Below are positions 48,430 to 56,478 of a DNA stretch of 64,000 nucleotides, one piece after another (position 1 is the stretch's first letter; each line of letters starts with the position of its first letter). The position numbers and the translations under genes were made by a program. This stretch comes from Microbispora sp. NBC_01189 (GTDB taxonomy: Bacteria > Actinomycetota > Actinomycetes > Streptosporangiales > Streptosporangiaceae): positions 4,755,501 to 4,819,500 of the forward strand of contig NZ_CP108581.1 of assembly GCF_036010665.1 (NCBI RefSeq), written 5' to 3'. The notes under the pieces are model-generated. The model made no database searches. It was not told the DNA's origin and was given only the letters and a program-made list of their open reading frames with translations.

Positions 48430-50127
48430 TCACGGGGTGGGGACGACGGCCGCGGGCCGGAGGCTCCAGGGCGGCGTGAGGTCGCCGAGCAGGTCCTCGT
48501 AGTCGGCGAGCCACGCCCCGAACGCCACCAGCGCCCGCAGCCAGAACCGCGAGTTCCATGAGCCGAAGGCGGTCAGCGCGTCCGGCCCGGCGGCGACCGC
48601 CTCCAGCATCTGGGGCGACATCAGGCCCGGGATTTCCGTGGCTTTGACCAGCATTCGGTGGTTCCACTCGCGGGCGGCCGGGCCGTTCGAGCGCAGCGGC
48701 ACCCGGCGGTTCGGCAGCAGCGGCGTGTTCGTGGACGGCAGCGCGGCCACCCGGGGGTTGGCGGCCCGCAGGACCTCCCGGTAGAACTTCCCGCCCTCCT
48801 TGGCCGTGACCGGCACCGACAACGCCGCGTCGAAGAACTCCGGGTGCAGGAACGGGAAGACCGGGGTGGCCTCGGGGCCGACGAGGTTGACCGGGGAGCG
48901 GGCGATGCCCCGCACGGTGCGGGTGTGGAGCACGCTCAGCGGCAGTTCGGCCCGGTGGCCGTGCAGCATCGAGGTCGCCCGCGTGAAGGCCGCGCTCACC
49001 CGGTCGTCCATCCACGCGGCGGCCTGCTCGCCCAGCACGGGGATGTGGGCGTCGCCGGTCGCCAGCGCCTTGAGCAGCGCGGCGCGGCGGGACGCGCCGG
49101 TCCCCGCGCCGACGGCGTCCGCCGTGATCAGGAAGTTCTTCATCAGCGGGCCGCCCGCGAGGCCGTCCACCAGCGCCCGGCCCGCCCCGTGCACCTCCCT
49201 GGCGAAGGGGGAGTACCAGGCATGGTGGCTGGTCAGGTACTCCAGGCGGCGGGCCGCCCACAGCGCCTCGTCGGGGTACCTCTCCGGGGACTGCGGGACG
49301 ATCCGGTGGGGGATGCCCAGCTCACGGGTGATGTAGCGGGCGAAGTCGATGTCGTGGTCCAGGCCGTCGTCGGGGCTGGTGGTCCACGACTCGACGTCCA
49401 TCTTCCGGTCCATCGCCACACTGGCCAGCAGTCGCGAGTCGTACCCGCCGCTCACCGGCACCAGCACCCGCTCGTACGGCGCGAGCGCGTCGTGCAGCAA
49501 CGTGACCAGGTCGCCGGCCGTCACGCCGCGGTCGACCGGCTCCTCCCGCACCCAGCGCGGCGCGCGCCGGTCGACGCGGAGGGTGCGCTCCCGCCGCGAC
49601 CAGGTCAGCGCGGTCGCGCCGGGCAGGCGCCGGATCTGGCGGTACGGCGTGTCCTCCAGCAGCGGATAGGTCAGCCGGAGAATCGCGGCCCACGCGTCCC
49701 AGTTCACCTCGTACGGCCGCCGGGCCAGCGCGAGGAGCGGCTCGATGAGCGAGGAGAAGTAGACCGCGTCCCCGTCGGCGAGGTAGTAGACGTCGATCAG
49801 GCCCAGCCCGCCGGTGTGCAGGACCACCGTCTCCGGGCCGTCCACGAGCCCCGGCGTCTCGTACGTCTCGGCGACCCGCAGCCACATGTTCGCGCCCGGC
49901 GCGGCCTCCGGCCGCCGGCCCTCCCAGGCGTACGCGGTCGCCTCGGGGCCCGAGGCGTACGGCGCCAGGGGGGCGGAGGCGAGCAACGCGGCCTCGGGGG
50001 CGGCGTGCGCGGCCTGGACGGCGGGCCCCGACCGTGCCAGCAGGTCCAGCCTGGCCTGCTCGTAGGGCCCGACGGCCCCACAGACGTACGGCCTGGCCTG
50101 GAATCGTGGCCACTCACCCTTGCGCAC
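48430..50127 (-). CDS. Asparagine-synthase-like protein without glutaminase Cys
   Basis: 565 residues. The N-terminal ~170 residues have the glutamine-amidotransferase-2 fold elements seen in asparagine synthetases (LIDVYYLADGDAVYFSSLIEPLLAL; RRLPGATALTW). However, the chain begins MRKGEWPRF, with no Cys at position 2, so glutaminase activity is not expected. The C-terminal half carries the PP-loop VPVSGGYDSRL and downstream acidic residues (SPDDGLDHDIDFARYIT) of the AMP-forming domain. Such proteins often modify surface or secondary-metabolite carboxylates by amide formation. Glycosyltransferase genes begin 1.9 kb away, interrupted by the TnpB element, so a role in cell-surface glycan decoration is possible. 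Substrate is unknown. Confidence 0.85.
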   Translation of the reverse strand: MRKGEWPRFQARPYVCGAVGPYEQARLDLLARSGPAVQAAHAAPEAALLASAPLAPYASGPEATAYAWEGRRPEAAPGANMWLRVAETYETPGLVDGPETVVLHTGGLGLIDVYYLADGDAVYFSSLIEPLLALARRPYEVNWDAWAAILRLTYPLLEDTPYRQIRRLPGATALTWSRRERTLRVDRRAPRWVREEPVDRGVTAGDLVTLLHDALAPYERVLVPVSGGYDSRLLASVAMDRKMDVESWTTSPDDGLDHDIDFARYITRELGIPHRIVPQSPERYPDEALWAARRLEYLTSHHAWYSPFAREVHGAGRALVDGLAGGPLMKNFLITADAVGAGTGASRRAALLKALATGDAHIPVLGEQAAAWMDDRVSAAFTRATSMLHGHRAELPLSVLHTRTVRGIARSPVNLVGPEATPVFPFLHPEFFDAALSVPVTAKEGGKFYREVLRAANPRVAALPSTNTPLLPNRRVPLRSNGPAAREWNHRMLVKATEIPGLMSPQMLEAVAAGPDALTAFGSWNSRFWLRALVAFGAWLADYEDLLGDLTPPWSLRPAAVVPTP

Positions 50128-50286
50128 GGTTTGCCCTCCCTTGAACCGCAGCCGAGTCTACCGAGCTGAGGGCCAGTGCTCCGGCGTTCACGCCGGGGTG
50201 AAGGCCCACGCGGGAGACGCACGTTGCGGTCACTTAGGGTGTGGATTCCGTTACGGTGACGTAAGTCCGAGGGATACGATCAGGGT

Positions 50287-51555
50287 GTGGAGGGGGCCAG
50301 GCAGGCGCGTGCGCTCGTGGCGCGGCTCGACCTCGGCGCCGCCCAGGTGGCGGTGCTGGATGGTCAGGCGCACACCGCCCGCGCGCTGTGGAACCTGCTG
50401 CATGAGTTCTGCACCTTCCGGCAGGGCCGGTTGGCGTCGGTGAAGGACTGCGACACCGCGATCCGGGTGGCTCGCCGCGAGATCGACTGGATGGGGCGAC
50501 TGCCCGCTCAGGCGGCGCAGGCGGTGCTGAGAACCTACCGGCAGGCGTGGGCGAACTTCTTCAACCCCGCCCATCCCGCCGGACGGCCCACGTTCAAGGG
50601 CCGGTCGCGGACCCGGTTAGCCGTGGATGTTCCGCAGGCCCGCGACTTGCAGGTAAAGCGGGTGAACCGGCGGTGGGGTGCGGTCAATCTCCCCAAGGTC
50701 GGGCGGGTGCGGTTCCGGTGGACCAAGGATCTGCCCGGCGTCACCAGGGGCGGCCCGGCCGGGCGGATCACCGGTGCGCGGCTGGTGAAGGACGCCTTCG
50801 GCTGGCAGATAGTGTTCCGCACCGAAGCGGTGGTCGCGGCGGCCCCGGCCGCGCACCCCGGCCCTGGGGTGGGGATCGACCGGGGGATCACCGTCGCCCT
50901 GGCGTTGTCCGACGGCACCACGCGCGAGCACGGGCCCTGGCTGCGCAACGGCGAGAAACAACGCCTGCGCCGGCTGGAAAAGAAGTCGGCCCGCCAGCGC
51001 CGCACTCGGACTACCAGCCGGCCTGCGTCCAAACGGCTGGCCCGCACCTACGACCGGATCGCCCGGCTCCGCGCGACAGCCAAGCGCCGGGCCGTCGACT
51101 GGCAGCACCAGACCACCACCGAACTCGCGCGCACCTTCGGCGTGGTCGTGGTGGAAGACCTGACGATCACGAACATGCTCCGCTCCGCCACCGGCACGAT
51201 CGACAACCCCGGTCGGAACGTGCGGCAGAAGGCCGGGCTGAACCGTGCCATCGCCGGGCAGGCGTGGGGCCGGACGGTCACCCTGCTGGAATACAAAACC
51301 CGTGATCGCGGCGGGCTGGTGATGAAAGTCCCTGCCGCGGGCACGTCGCAGACCTGCCACCGGTGCGGCCATCGTGACCCGGCCTCCCGCGATGGCACCC
51401 GGTTCGCGTGCGTGAACCTCGGGTGCGGGTGGGTCGGGCATGCCGACACCAACGCCGCGATCAACATACGCAACGCCGCAGGAACTGTGGTGTCAGGACG
51501 TGGAGACCTCGGGGCTGCCCGGTCTGCGAAGCGTCAACCCCCGCACGCCGCCTGA
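50287..51555 (+). CDS. tnpB: TnpB, RNA-guided nuclease of IS605-type element
   Basis: 422 residues, ancestor-type of Cas12. The N-terminal HTH/wedge part is ~1-130 (ALWNLLHEFCTFRQGR; AQAVLRTYRQAWANFFNP). The RuvC catalytic triad is GIDRGITVALALSDG (Asp), VVVEDLTITNMLRSA (Glu) and HADTNAAINIRNA (Asp), so it looks catalytically intact. The zinc ribbon is CHRCGHRD then CVNLGCGW (Cx2C and Cx4C). The start could be at GTG 50287 (VEGARQAR). The matching right-end (omega) RNA overlaps the tnpB tail and the 50 bp after it. It is inserted between the asparagine-synthase-like gene and a decayed ATPase gene. Confidence 0.93.
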   Translation: MEGARQARALVARLDLGAAQVAVLDGQAHTARALWNLLHEFCTFRQGRLASVKDCDTAIRVARREIDWMGRLPAQAAQAVLRTYRQAWANFFNPAHPAGRPTFKGRSRTRLAVDVPQARDLQVKRVNRRWGAVNLPKVGRVRFRWTKDLPGVTRGGPAGRITGARLVKDAFGWQIVFRTEAVVAAAPAAHPGPGVGIDRGITVALALSDGTTREHGPWLRNGEKQRLRRLEKKSARQRRTRTTSRPASKRLARTYDRIARLRATAKRRAVDWQHQTTTELARTFGVVVVEDLTITNMLRSATGTIDNPGRNVRQKAGLNRAIAGQAWGRTVTLLEYKTRDRGGLVMKVPAAGTSQTCHRCGHRDPASRDGTRFACVNLGCGWVGHADTNAAINIRNAAGTVVSGRGDLGAARSAKRQPPHAA

Positions 51556-51605
51556 CCGCGGCGCGACGGGAGAATCTCCGGCCGTCAGGCCGGGGAGGAG
51601 TTCAA
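51541..51605 (+). ncRNA. 3' end of the TnpB omega (right-end) RNA
   Basis: The RNA scaffold of TnpB elements ends at the right end of the insertion. Here the terminal hairpin (51578-51593) and GAGTTCAA (51598-51605) follow the tnpB stop directly. The guide would begin at 51606 (GGACCTCCCG...). The 5' end of the RNA lies inside the tnpB coding region and cannot be fixed by eye. Confidence 0.5.
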
Positions 51606-51672
51606 GGACCTCCCGGCCTCGGGCACCACCGGAACCCGGCACGGCGGGAGCGGGGTGGCAACGGCCGGGCCG

Positions 51673-51855
51673 TCAGACCTGCCAGAGGGCGCTGACCGGC
51701 ACCGCGTGCATGCGTGGGCCGAAGGGGAGGGTCTGCGTGCCGGCGTAGAGGACGACGCCGCCCACGAAGTCGTCGCCCAGGTGGTCGGCGAGGTGCCGCA
51801 GACCACGGAAGTCGTCGCACGTGAGGGGGGCCACGTGAAACGTTGGCCGCATGAT
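51673..51855 (-). pseudogene. C-terminal remnant of an ATPase with DUF4143
   Basis: About 60 codons ending at the 51673 stop read ...DDFRGLRHLADHL, GDDFVGGVVLYAGTQTLPFG and RMHAVPVSALWQV. This is the highly characteristic end of AAA ATPases with a C-terminal DUF4143 domain (GLR.L...LG..F..GVVL.TG..T.PFG.....LPVSALW). The ~350 preceding residues, including the Walker motifs, are absent; upstream sequence in this frame is unrelated. Probably truncated by the events that brought the TnpB element. Confidence 0.75.
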
Positions 51856-52067
51856 CGCTGACGAATTGGTCGCGGGGTGTGTGGTCGTCTGGTCGCTCCG
51901 GACGTGGGCCGCTGGTCGGCGGAGGCGTGAGCGACTGGTCGCTGACACGGTGAGTGGAGCGGCGAGGTGCCGGGATCGGCGGGGTCGCGCCTCCGGCTGA
52001 GAATGATCAGGAGGTTCTGCGAATATTGTGACTTGCGTCCTGATGGCCTACCGCGGAGTCACCCCTT
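51856..52067. other. Intergenic region before the glycosyltransferase-like gene
   Basis: Repeated short motifs (several 'ctggtcgct' and 'tggtcg' copies at about 51880-51945) but no ORF of protein quality. An A/T-rich patch at 52020-52035 (GAATATTGTGACTTG) may be the promoter of the 52068 gene. Confidence 0.3.
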
Positions 52068-54095
52068 ATGAGCGAGCTGAGCGAACCGGCAGCCGGACAG
52101 CCTGAGCGGAGCGACCCGGCGGCGCTGCGGCGGGCGCTGGCGGAGGCGGTGGAGCGGGCGGCCGGCGCGGCGGAGCTCACCCGGCTGATCGGCGACTACC
52201 AGCGGCGGCTGGAGGAGGTGGCGCGCGCGGAGGCCGAGGCCGTGACCAGGACGCGCGAGGCCGAGGCGCGGCTGAAGACGGCGGAGCGGCAGAACAGGCA
52301 ACTCGCCAAGCAACTCGCCGAGCAGCGCTACCAGACCGAGGTCGCCAACTGGAAGCTCGCCTCGCTCCAGGACAGCCGGTGGAGCAAGCTCGGCGACGCG
52401 ATCCACAGCAAGAACCCCGGCTCGGTGGCCAAGACGCTGAAGGAGCCGATCAGGAAGCGCCCGGCGCCCAGGCGCTCCGACTTCACGCCGGAGATCCCCG
52501 TCGTCGAGGAGGCGAAGGCCATTCCGGCCGAGCCCCAGCCGAAGCCTCCGCAGGTCTCCGCGCCGCTCGCCGGGCACTTCGTGGTCCCCAAGGGCCCGAC
52601 GGCACGGCCGTACATGACGGTCGCCGCGATCGTCGACCGGCAGACCGAGGCGCTGCTGCGGTACGAGTGGCGGCTGGTGACCAACTTCGGCCCGGACAAC
52701 TGGGAGGTCATGCTCGACCAGCAGCGGCCGCACGTGCTGTTCGTCGAGTCCGTACGGCCCGGCCCCCGCCAGGGGAACGGCGGACGCTGGCTGGAGGCGC
52801 TGGCCGGCGAGACGCGCGCGCTGCGCGACCTGGTGGCGGCCTGCCGCAAGCGGGGGATCAAGACGGTCTTCTGGCACTCCGGAGGCGCGGTGTCGCGGGG
52901 AGTCCCGGCGGCCGAGCACTTCGAGTGGGTGCTGACCACCACCGAGGCCCGGGCCCGCGAGTGGCGCTCGGCGCTGCGGCACGACCGGGTCGGCGTGCTC
53001 CCGCTCGCGATCCAGCCCCGGGTGCACAACCCAATCCCCGCCGAGGGCGGCCGTACGGGGGAGATCGTCACCCTCGGCACTGTCCCCCCTCCCGCCGACG
53101 GATCGGCCGCCTGGCGGCCGCTGGCCGGCCAGGGCGACGACGACATGGCGTACGACGACGTGCTGACGGCCTACCGGCAGCCGGCCCTGGTGATCGCGGG
53201 CGCCGACGCCGAGCCGCGGACGATAGGAGAGGTCACGGCCTGCGGCACCCCGGTGCTCCAGGTGCGGGCCGGGGCCAAGGGCGAGGAGATCGTCGCGGCG
53301 GCCGAGATGTTCATGGCCGACGCCGAGCGGCTGGCCAGGGAGGCGCACCTCGCCTGGCGGGCCGGCGCCGGCGTGACGCCGCTGCTCGACCCGATCCTCG
53401 ACACGCTCGGCGTGCCCAGCGTGCGGGGCAGCGGCGTGGTCACGGCGGTCGCCGCGGTCGCCGGTCAGGCCGAACTCGACCACCTGCTCGCCCAGGTGTC
53501 CCGCCAGATCGACCGGCCCGGCCAGATCGTGATCGTCGCGGAGGGCCTGGACGCCGGGCTGGTGGACAAGACCGTCCGCCAGGCGTGCCCCGGCCTCGAC
53601 GTCGTGGTCCGCGTCGCCGAGGAGCCGATCACCCGGGGCGTCGCCCTCGACCGCGCGGTCCGGCTGGCCGACGGCGACCATGTGGCGGTGCTCGACCCCA
53701 GGGACCTGTACGGCGAGCACTACCTGGCCGACCTCGTCCGGCACTTCGCCTCCACCGACGCCGAGGTGCTCGGGAAGGCGTCCTTCTACGCGCACCTGCC
53801 CGGAACCGGGGCGACGCTGCTGCGCCAGCCGGGGGCCGAGCACCGGTTCCTGCCGGAGATCGCCGGGGGCACCGTCCTGGCCCGCCGCCAGACCCTCACC
53901 GATCTCGGCCTCGCGGACGTCTCGGAGGAGTGGGGCGAGGTCCTGATGCGGCAGTGCCGTACGGACGGGGTGCGGGTCTACTCGGCCGACCGCTACTCCT
54001 ACGTCTGCGTCCGCGACTCGGCGGAGGGCGCGCTGCTCTCCTCGGCGCGCATGGAGGGATTCGTCCCGGCCGAACCCCTCGCCCTCCTGCTCTGA
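52068..54095 (+). CDS. Coiled-coil glycosyltransferase-like protein (surface polysaccharide)
   Basis: 675 residues from ATG 52068 (GGAG 9 nt upstream). Residues ~30-110 form a coiled coil (RRLEEVARAEAEAVTRTREA; KTAERQNRQLAKQLAEQRYQ). Residues ~180-430 resemble a GT-B/CgeB-like half: VAAIVDRQTEALLRYEW, GIKTVFWHSGGAVSRG, LVIAGADAEPRTIGEVTACGTPVLQV. Residues ~445-675 resemble a GT2-like second domain lacking a full DXD (VAVLDPRDLYGEHYL; GGTVLARRQTL). It probably acts on teichoic-acid-like or capsular polymers, but no donor or acceptor can be named. It is similar in style to the glycosyltransferases at 58836-63121. Confidence 0.75.
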   Translation: MSELSEPAAGQPERSDPAALRRALAEAVERAAGAAELTRLIGDYQRRLEEVARAEAEAVTRTREAEARLKTAERQNRQLAKQLAEQRYQTEVANWKLASLQDSRWSKLGDAIHSKNPGSVAKTLKEPIRKRPAPRRSDFTPEIPVVEEAKAIPAEPQPKPPQVSAPLAGHFVVPKGPTARPYMTVAAIVDRQTEALLRYEWRLVTNFGPDNWEVMLDQQRPHVLFVESVRPGPRQGNGGRWLEALAGETRALRDLVAACRKRGIKTVFWHSGGAVSRGVPAAEHFEWVLTTTEARAREWRSALRHDRVGVLPLAIQPRVHNPIPAEGGRTGEIVTLGTVPPPADGSAAWRPLAGQGDDDMAYDDVLTAYRQPALVIAGADAEPRTIGEVTACGTPVLQVRAGAKGEEIVAAAEMFMADAERLAREAHLAWRAGAGVTPLLDPILDTLGVPSVRGSGVVTAVAAVAGQAELDHLLAQVSRQIDRPGQIVIVAEGLDAGLVDKTVRQACPGLDVVVRVAEEPITRGVALDRAVRLADGDHVAVLDPRDLYGEHYLADLVRHFASTDAEVLGKASFYAHLPGTGATLLRQPGAEHRFLPEIAGGTVLARRQTLTDLGLADVSEEWGEVLMRQCRTDGVRVYSADRYSYVCVRDSAEGALLSSARMEGFVPAEPLALLL

Positions 54096-54139
54096 CCGGC
54101 TTCTCCGACCGGCCCGGCTCCGGCGTTAGGCTGGCCGCG

Positions 54140-54208
54140 ATGACCATCGCGAGCCATGAAGAACGGGACCACGGGTGCCCGGCGCCGCCCGTGGAGGACG
54201 GCGAGTGA
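54140..54208 (+). CDS. Possible 22-residue ORF coupled to the DALR gene
   Basis: ATG 54140 to TGA 54206-54208, beginning MTIASHEERDHG. The stop overlaps the start of the next gene (GTGA at 54205-54208), and TAGGCT lies 7 nt before the ATG, the same spacing as other putative leaderless starts here. It could be a translated leader coupling expression of the DALR-lysA-hom operon. It has no lysine or threonine runs, so classical attenuation is unlikely. The ORF may be fortuitous. Confidence 0.35.
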   Translation: MTIASHEERDHGCPAPPVEDGE

Positions 54209-54903
54209 TCGTCGGGGCGCTGGCCGCCGTCCTCGGCTCGCCGCCCGTCCCTCAGGGCTCGTGGGAACGGGAGGCGACGTTCGCCTCCGCGGCGGCGCTG
54301 CGCGGGACCGGTATACCCGCGAAAGAGACGGCGGAGCGGCTGGCCGGACGGCTGCGGGCCGTCCCTGGGGTCGGGCGGGTGGACGTCCGGCCGAACGGCT
54401 TCCTCGTCATCGCCGTCACCGAGCCGGAGGACGTCCTCGCCGACGTCCCGCCCGCCGCACCCCCGGTACCCTCCCGGCCGTCGAAAGGCGAGGGGCCGTG
54501 GCCGGACTTCCCCCGTACGTGGGACAACCCCGGCTTCGCCGTCAGGTACGCGTACGCGCGGGCGGAGGCCGTACGGCGCTGGGCGCGCGATCTCGGCGTC
54601 GCGACCCGCGTCGGCGGGCGCCCCAGCCCCGGGCGGCTGGACGGCCCGTACGACCGGGCGGTGCTGCGGGTCCTGGCGGAGCTGCCGAGCAGGCGGGAGA
54701 GCCGTGATCCGGGCTGGGCGGCGTATCTCGAACGGCTGGCCGCGGCCTACCACGACGCCTTCGAGCACGCCGCGCCCATTCCCCGGGGCGACGAGGAGCC
54801 GTCGGACGTCCACGCCGCGCGGGTACGGCTGGGGGAGGCGGTGCGCGCGGTGCTCGCCACGGGCCTGCGGGAACTCGGTGTCACCCCGCCCCGCAGAATC
54901 TGA
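54205..54903 (+). CDS. nrtL: Stand-alone DALR-type (ArgRS anticodon-binding-like) protein upstream of lysA
   Basis: 232 residues from GTG 54205 with RBS GGAGG. Residues ~15-75 (ATFASAAALRGTGIPAKETAERLAGRLRAVPGVGRVDVRPNGFLVIAV) resemble the additional N-terminal domain of arginyl-tRNA synthetase. Residues ~105-232 (NPGFAVRYAYARAEAVRRWARDLGV; YLERLAAAYHDAFEHAAPIP; RLGEAVRAVLATGLRELGV) resemble its DALR anticodon-binding domain. The catalytic domain is missing. Streptomyces has such an ArgS-like gene, nrtL, in the same place before lysA, and the symbol is given on that basis. Function is unknown; regulation linked to lysine/threonine synthesis has been guessed. Confidence 0.8.
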   Translation: MIVGALAAVLGSPPVPQGSWEREATFASAAALRGTGIPAKETAERLAGRLRAVPGVGRVDVRPNGFLVIAVTEPEDVLADVPPAAPPVPSRPSKGEGPWPDFPRTWDNPGFAVRYAYARAEAVRRWARDLGVATRVGGRPSPGRLDGPYDRAVLRVLAELPSRRESRDPGWAAYLERLAAAYHDAFEHAAPIPRGDEEPSDVHAARVRLGEAVRAVLATGLRELGVTPPRRI

Positions 54904-55016
54904 GCAAAAGCAGAAACCGACCGGAAACAGTACGCAGGATGACCTGCGATGCAGAATATCTTCCACGCGTTGTCTCGCAGGGTGAGCAGCGGGCGCGGGA
55001 GAATCGCCGGGTCGGC

Positions 55017-55022
55017 TAGCCT
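55017..55022 (+). promoter_or_regulatory. -10 box of a leaderless lysA transcript
   Basis: TAGCCT, 7 nt before GTG 55030. No convincing -35 is visible at the normal distance. Confidence 0.4.
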
Positions 55023-55029
55023 CGTGCGG

Positions 55030-56436
55030 GTGAGTCGATTCGCCCACCCAGCCGGCGACCTGCACGCCGCCTCCAATATCGTCGCCGTGACCGCCGGACC
55101 GCCCGAGGAGCGTCCGCCGCACACGCCCGCCGACCTCAACGCGCTCGAACCGGCCATCTGGCCGCGAACGTCGGGCCGGACCGGCGGGGCCGTCACGATC
55201 GGCGGCATCGACGTACGCGACCTGGCGAAGGAGTTCGGCACACCGCTGTACGTCGTCGACGAGGAGGACTTCCGCTCCCGCTGCCGCGAATACCGCTCGG
55301 CCTTCCACGACGGCGAGGTCCACTACGCGGCCAAGGCGTTCCTGTGCCGGGAGGTCGCCCGCTGGATCGACCAGGAGGGGCTCGGCCTCGACGTGTGCAG
55401 CGCGGGCGAGCTCGCCGTCGCGCTCAGCGTGGGCTTCCCGCCCGAGCGGATCACGTTGCACGGCAACAACAAGTCGCTCGCGGAGCTGGAGAAGGCCGTC
55501 CAGACCGGCGTCGGCCACATCGTGGTCGACTCGTTCGAGGAGATCGCCCGCCTCGGCTTCCTCGCCGAGAAGCACGGCGTGCGGCCCAAGGTCATGATCC
55601 GGGTGACCGTCGGGGTCGAGGCGCACACCCACGAGTTCATCGCGACCGCCCACGACGACCAGAAGTTCGGCCTGTCGCTGAACGGCGGCGCCGCCGCCGA
55701 GGCGGTGCGGCGCATCCTCGCGCTGCCGCAGCTCGAACTGGCCGGCCTGCACTCCCACATCGGCTCGCAGATCACCGACGTCGGCGGTTTCGAGGTCGCC
55801 GCCCGCCGCCTCGCCACCCTGCTGGTCGACATCAAGGAGGAGCACGGCGTGGTGCTCCCCGAGCTGGACCTCGGCGGCGGATACGGCATCCCGTACGTCA
55901 CGGGCGACGAGTCCCTGGACGTCAAGGTCATCGCGGACGGCCTGCGCGAGATCGTCACCAAGGTGTGCGAGGCGGCCGGGCTGCCGGTGCCGCGCCTCAC
56001 GGTCGAGCCGGGCCGCTCGATCGCGGGCCTTTCCGGCGTGACCGTGTACGAGGCCGGTACCGTCAAGAACGTGGAGGGCCTGCGCACCTACGTGAGCGTC
56101 GACGGCGGCATGAGCGACAACGTCCGCACCGCGCTGTACGGCGCGGAGTACACGGCGGTGCTCGCCTCCCGCGAGAGCCAGGCGGCGCCGATGCTGTCGC
56201 GCCTGGTCGGCAAGCACTGCGAGAGCGGCGACATGGTCGTGCGCGACCTGTACCTGCCGGGCGACCTGGCCCCGGGCGACCTGATCGCCGTCGCCGGCAC
56301 CGGCGCCTACTGCCGGTCCCTGGCCAGCAACTACAACTATCTGCCCAAGCCCGCCGTCGTGGCGGTGTCCAACGGCCGGGCGCGTGTGATCATCCGCCGG
56401 GAGACCGAGGACGACCTGCTCAGGGGGCAGCTGTGA
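55030..56436 (+). CDS. lysA: Diaminopimelate decarboxylase LysA
   Basis: 468 residues from GTG 55030 ([14 protein letters not shown]); the frame is open further to 54949, but that part looks non-coding. It makes L-lysine from meso-diaminopimelate, using PLP. The PLP lysine is in [29 protein letters not shown], the HSHIGSQ motif, [10 protein letters not shown] (phosphate binding), [14 protein letters not shown] and [21 protein letters not shown] are all family signatures, including the CESGD active-site Cys from the second subunit. It follows the ArgS-like gene and precedes hom, as in Streptomyces. Confidence 0.96.
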   Translation: MSRFAHPAGDLHAASNIVAVTAGPPEERPPHTPADLNALEPAIWPRTSGRTGGAVTIGGIDVRDLAKEFGTPLYVVDEEDFRSRCREYRSAFHDGEVHYAAKAFLCREVARWIDQEGLGLDVCSAGELAVALSVGFPPERITLHGNNKSLAELEKAVQTGVGHIVVDSFEEIARLGFLAEKHGVRPKVMIRVTVGVEAHTHEFIATAHDDQKFGLSLNGGAAAEAVRRILALPQLELAGLHSHIGSQITDVGGFEVAARRLATLLVDIKEEHGVVLPELDLGGGYGIPYVTGDESLDVKVIADGLREIVTKVCEAAGLPVPRLTVEPGRSIAGLSGVTVYEAGTVKNVEGLRTYVSVDGGMSDNVRTALYGAEYTAVLASRESQAAPMLSRLVGKHCESGDMVVRDLYLPGDLAPGDLIAVAGTGAYCRSLASNYNYLPKPAVVAVSNGRARVIIRRETEDDLLRGQL

Positions 56437-56478
56437 CCAGCCGCCGCCGGCGGTCCGGCGGCGAAGCGAGGAGGGGTC

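Larger units (their letters stand above)
50181..51605 (+). mobile_element. IS200/IS605-type element carrying only tnpB (IS1341-like)
   Basis: The left-end region has a hairpin CCGGCGT-TC-ACGCCGG (50181-50196) and tnpB is at 50287-51555. The right end has hairpin CCGGCC-GTCA-GGCCGG (51578-51593), then GGGGAGGAGTTCAA ending at 51605, the usual actinobacterial IS605 right-end form. No tnpA is present, so the element depends on transposase in trans or is immobile. The exact left boundary is uncertain. Confidence 0.75.
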
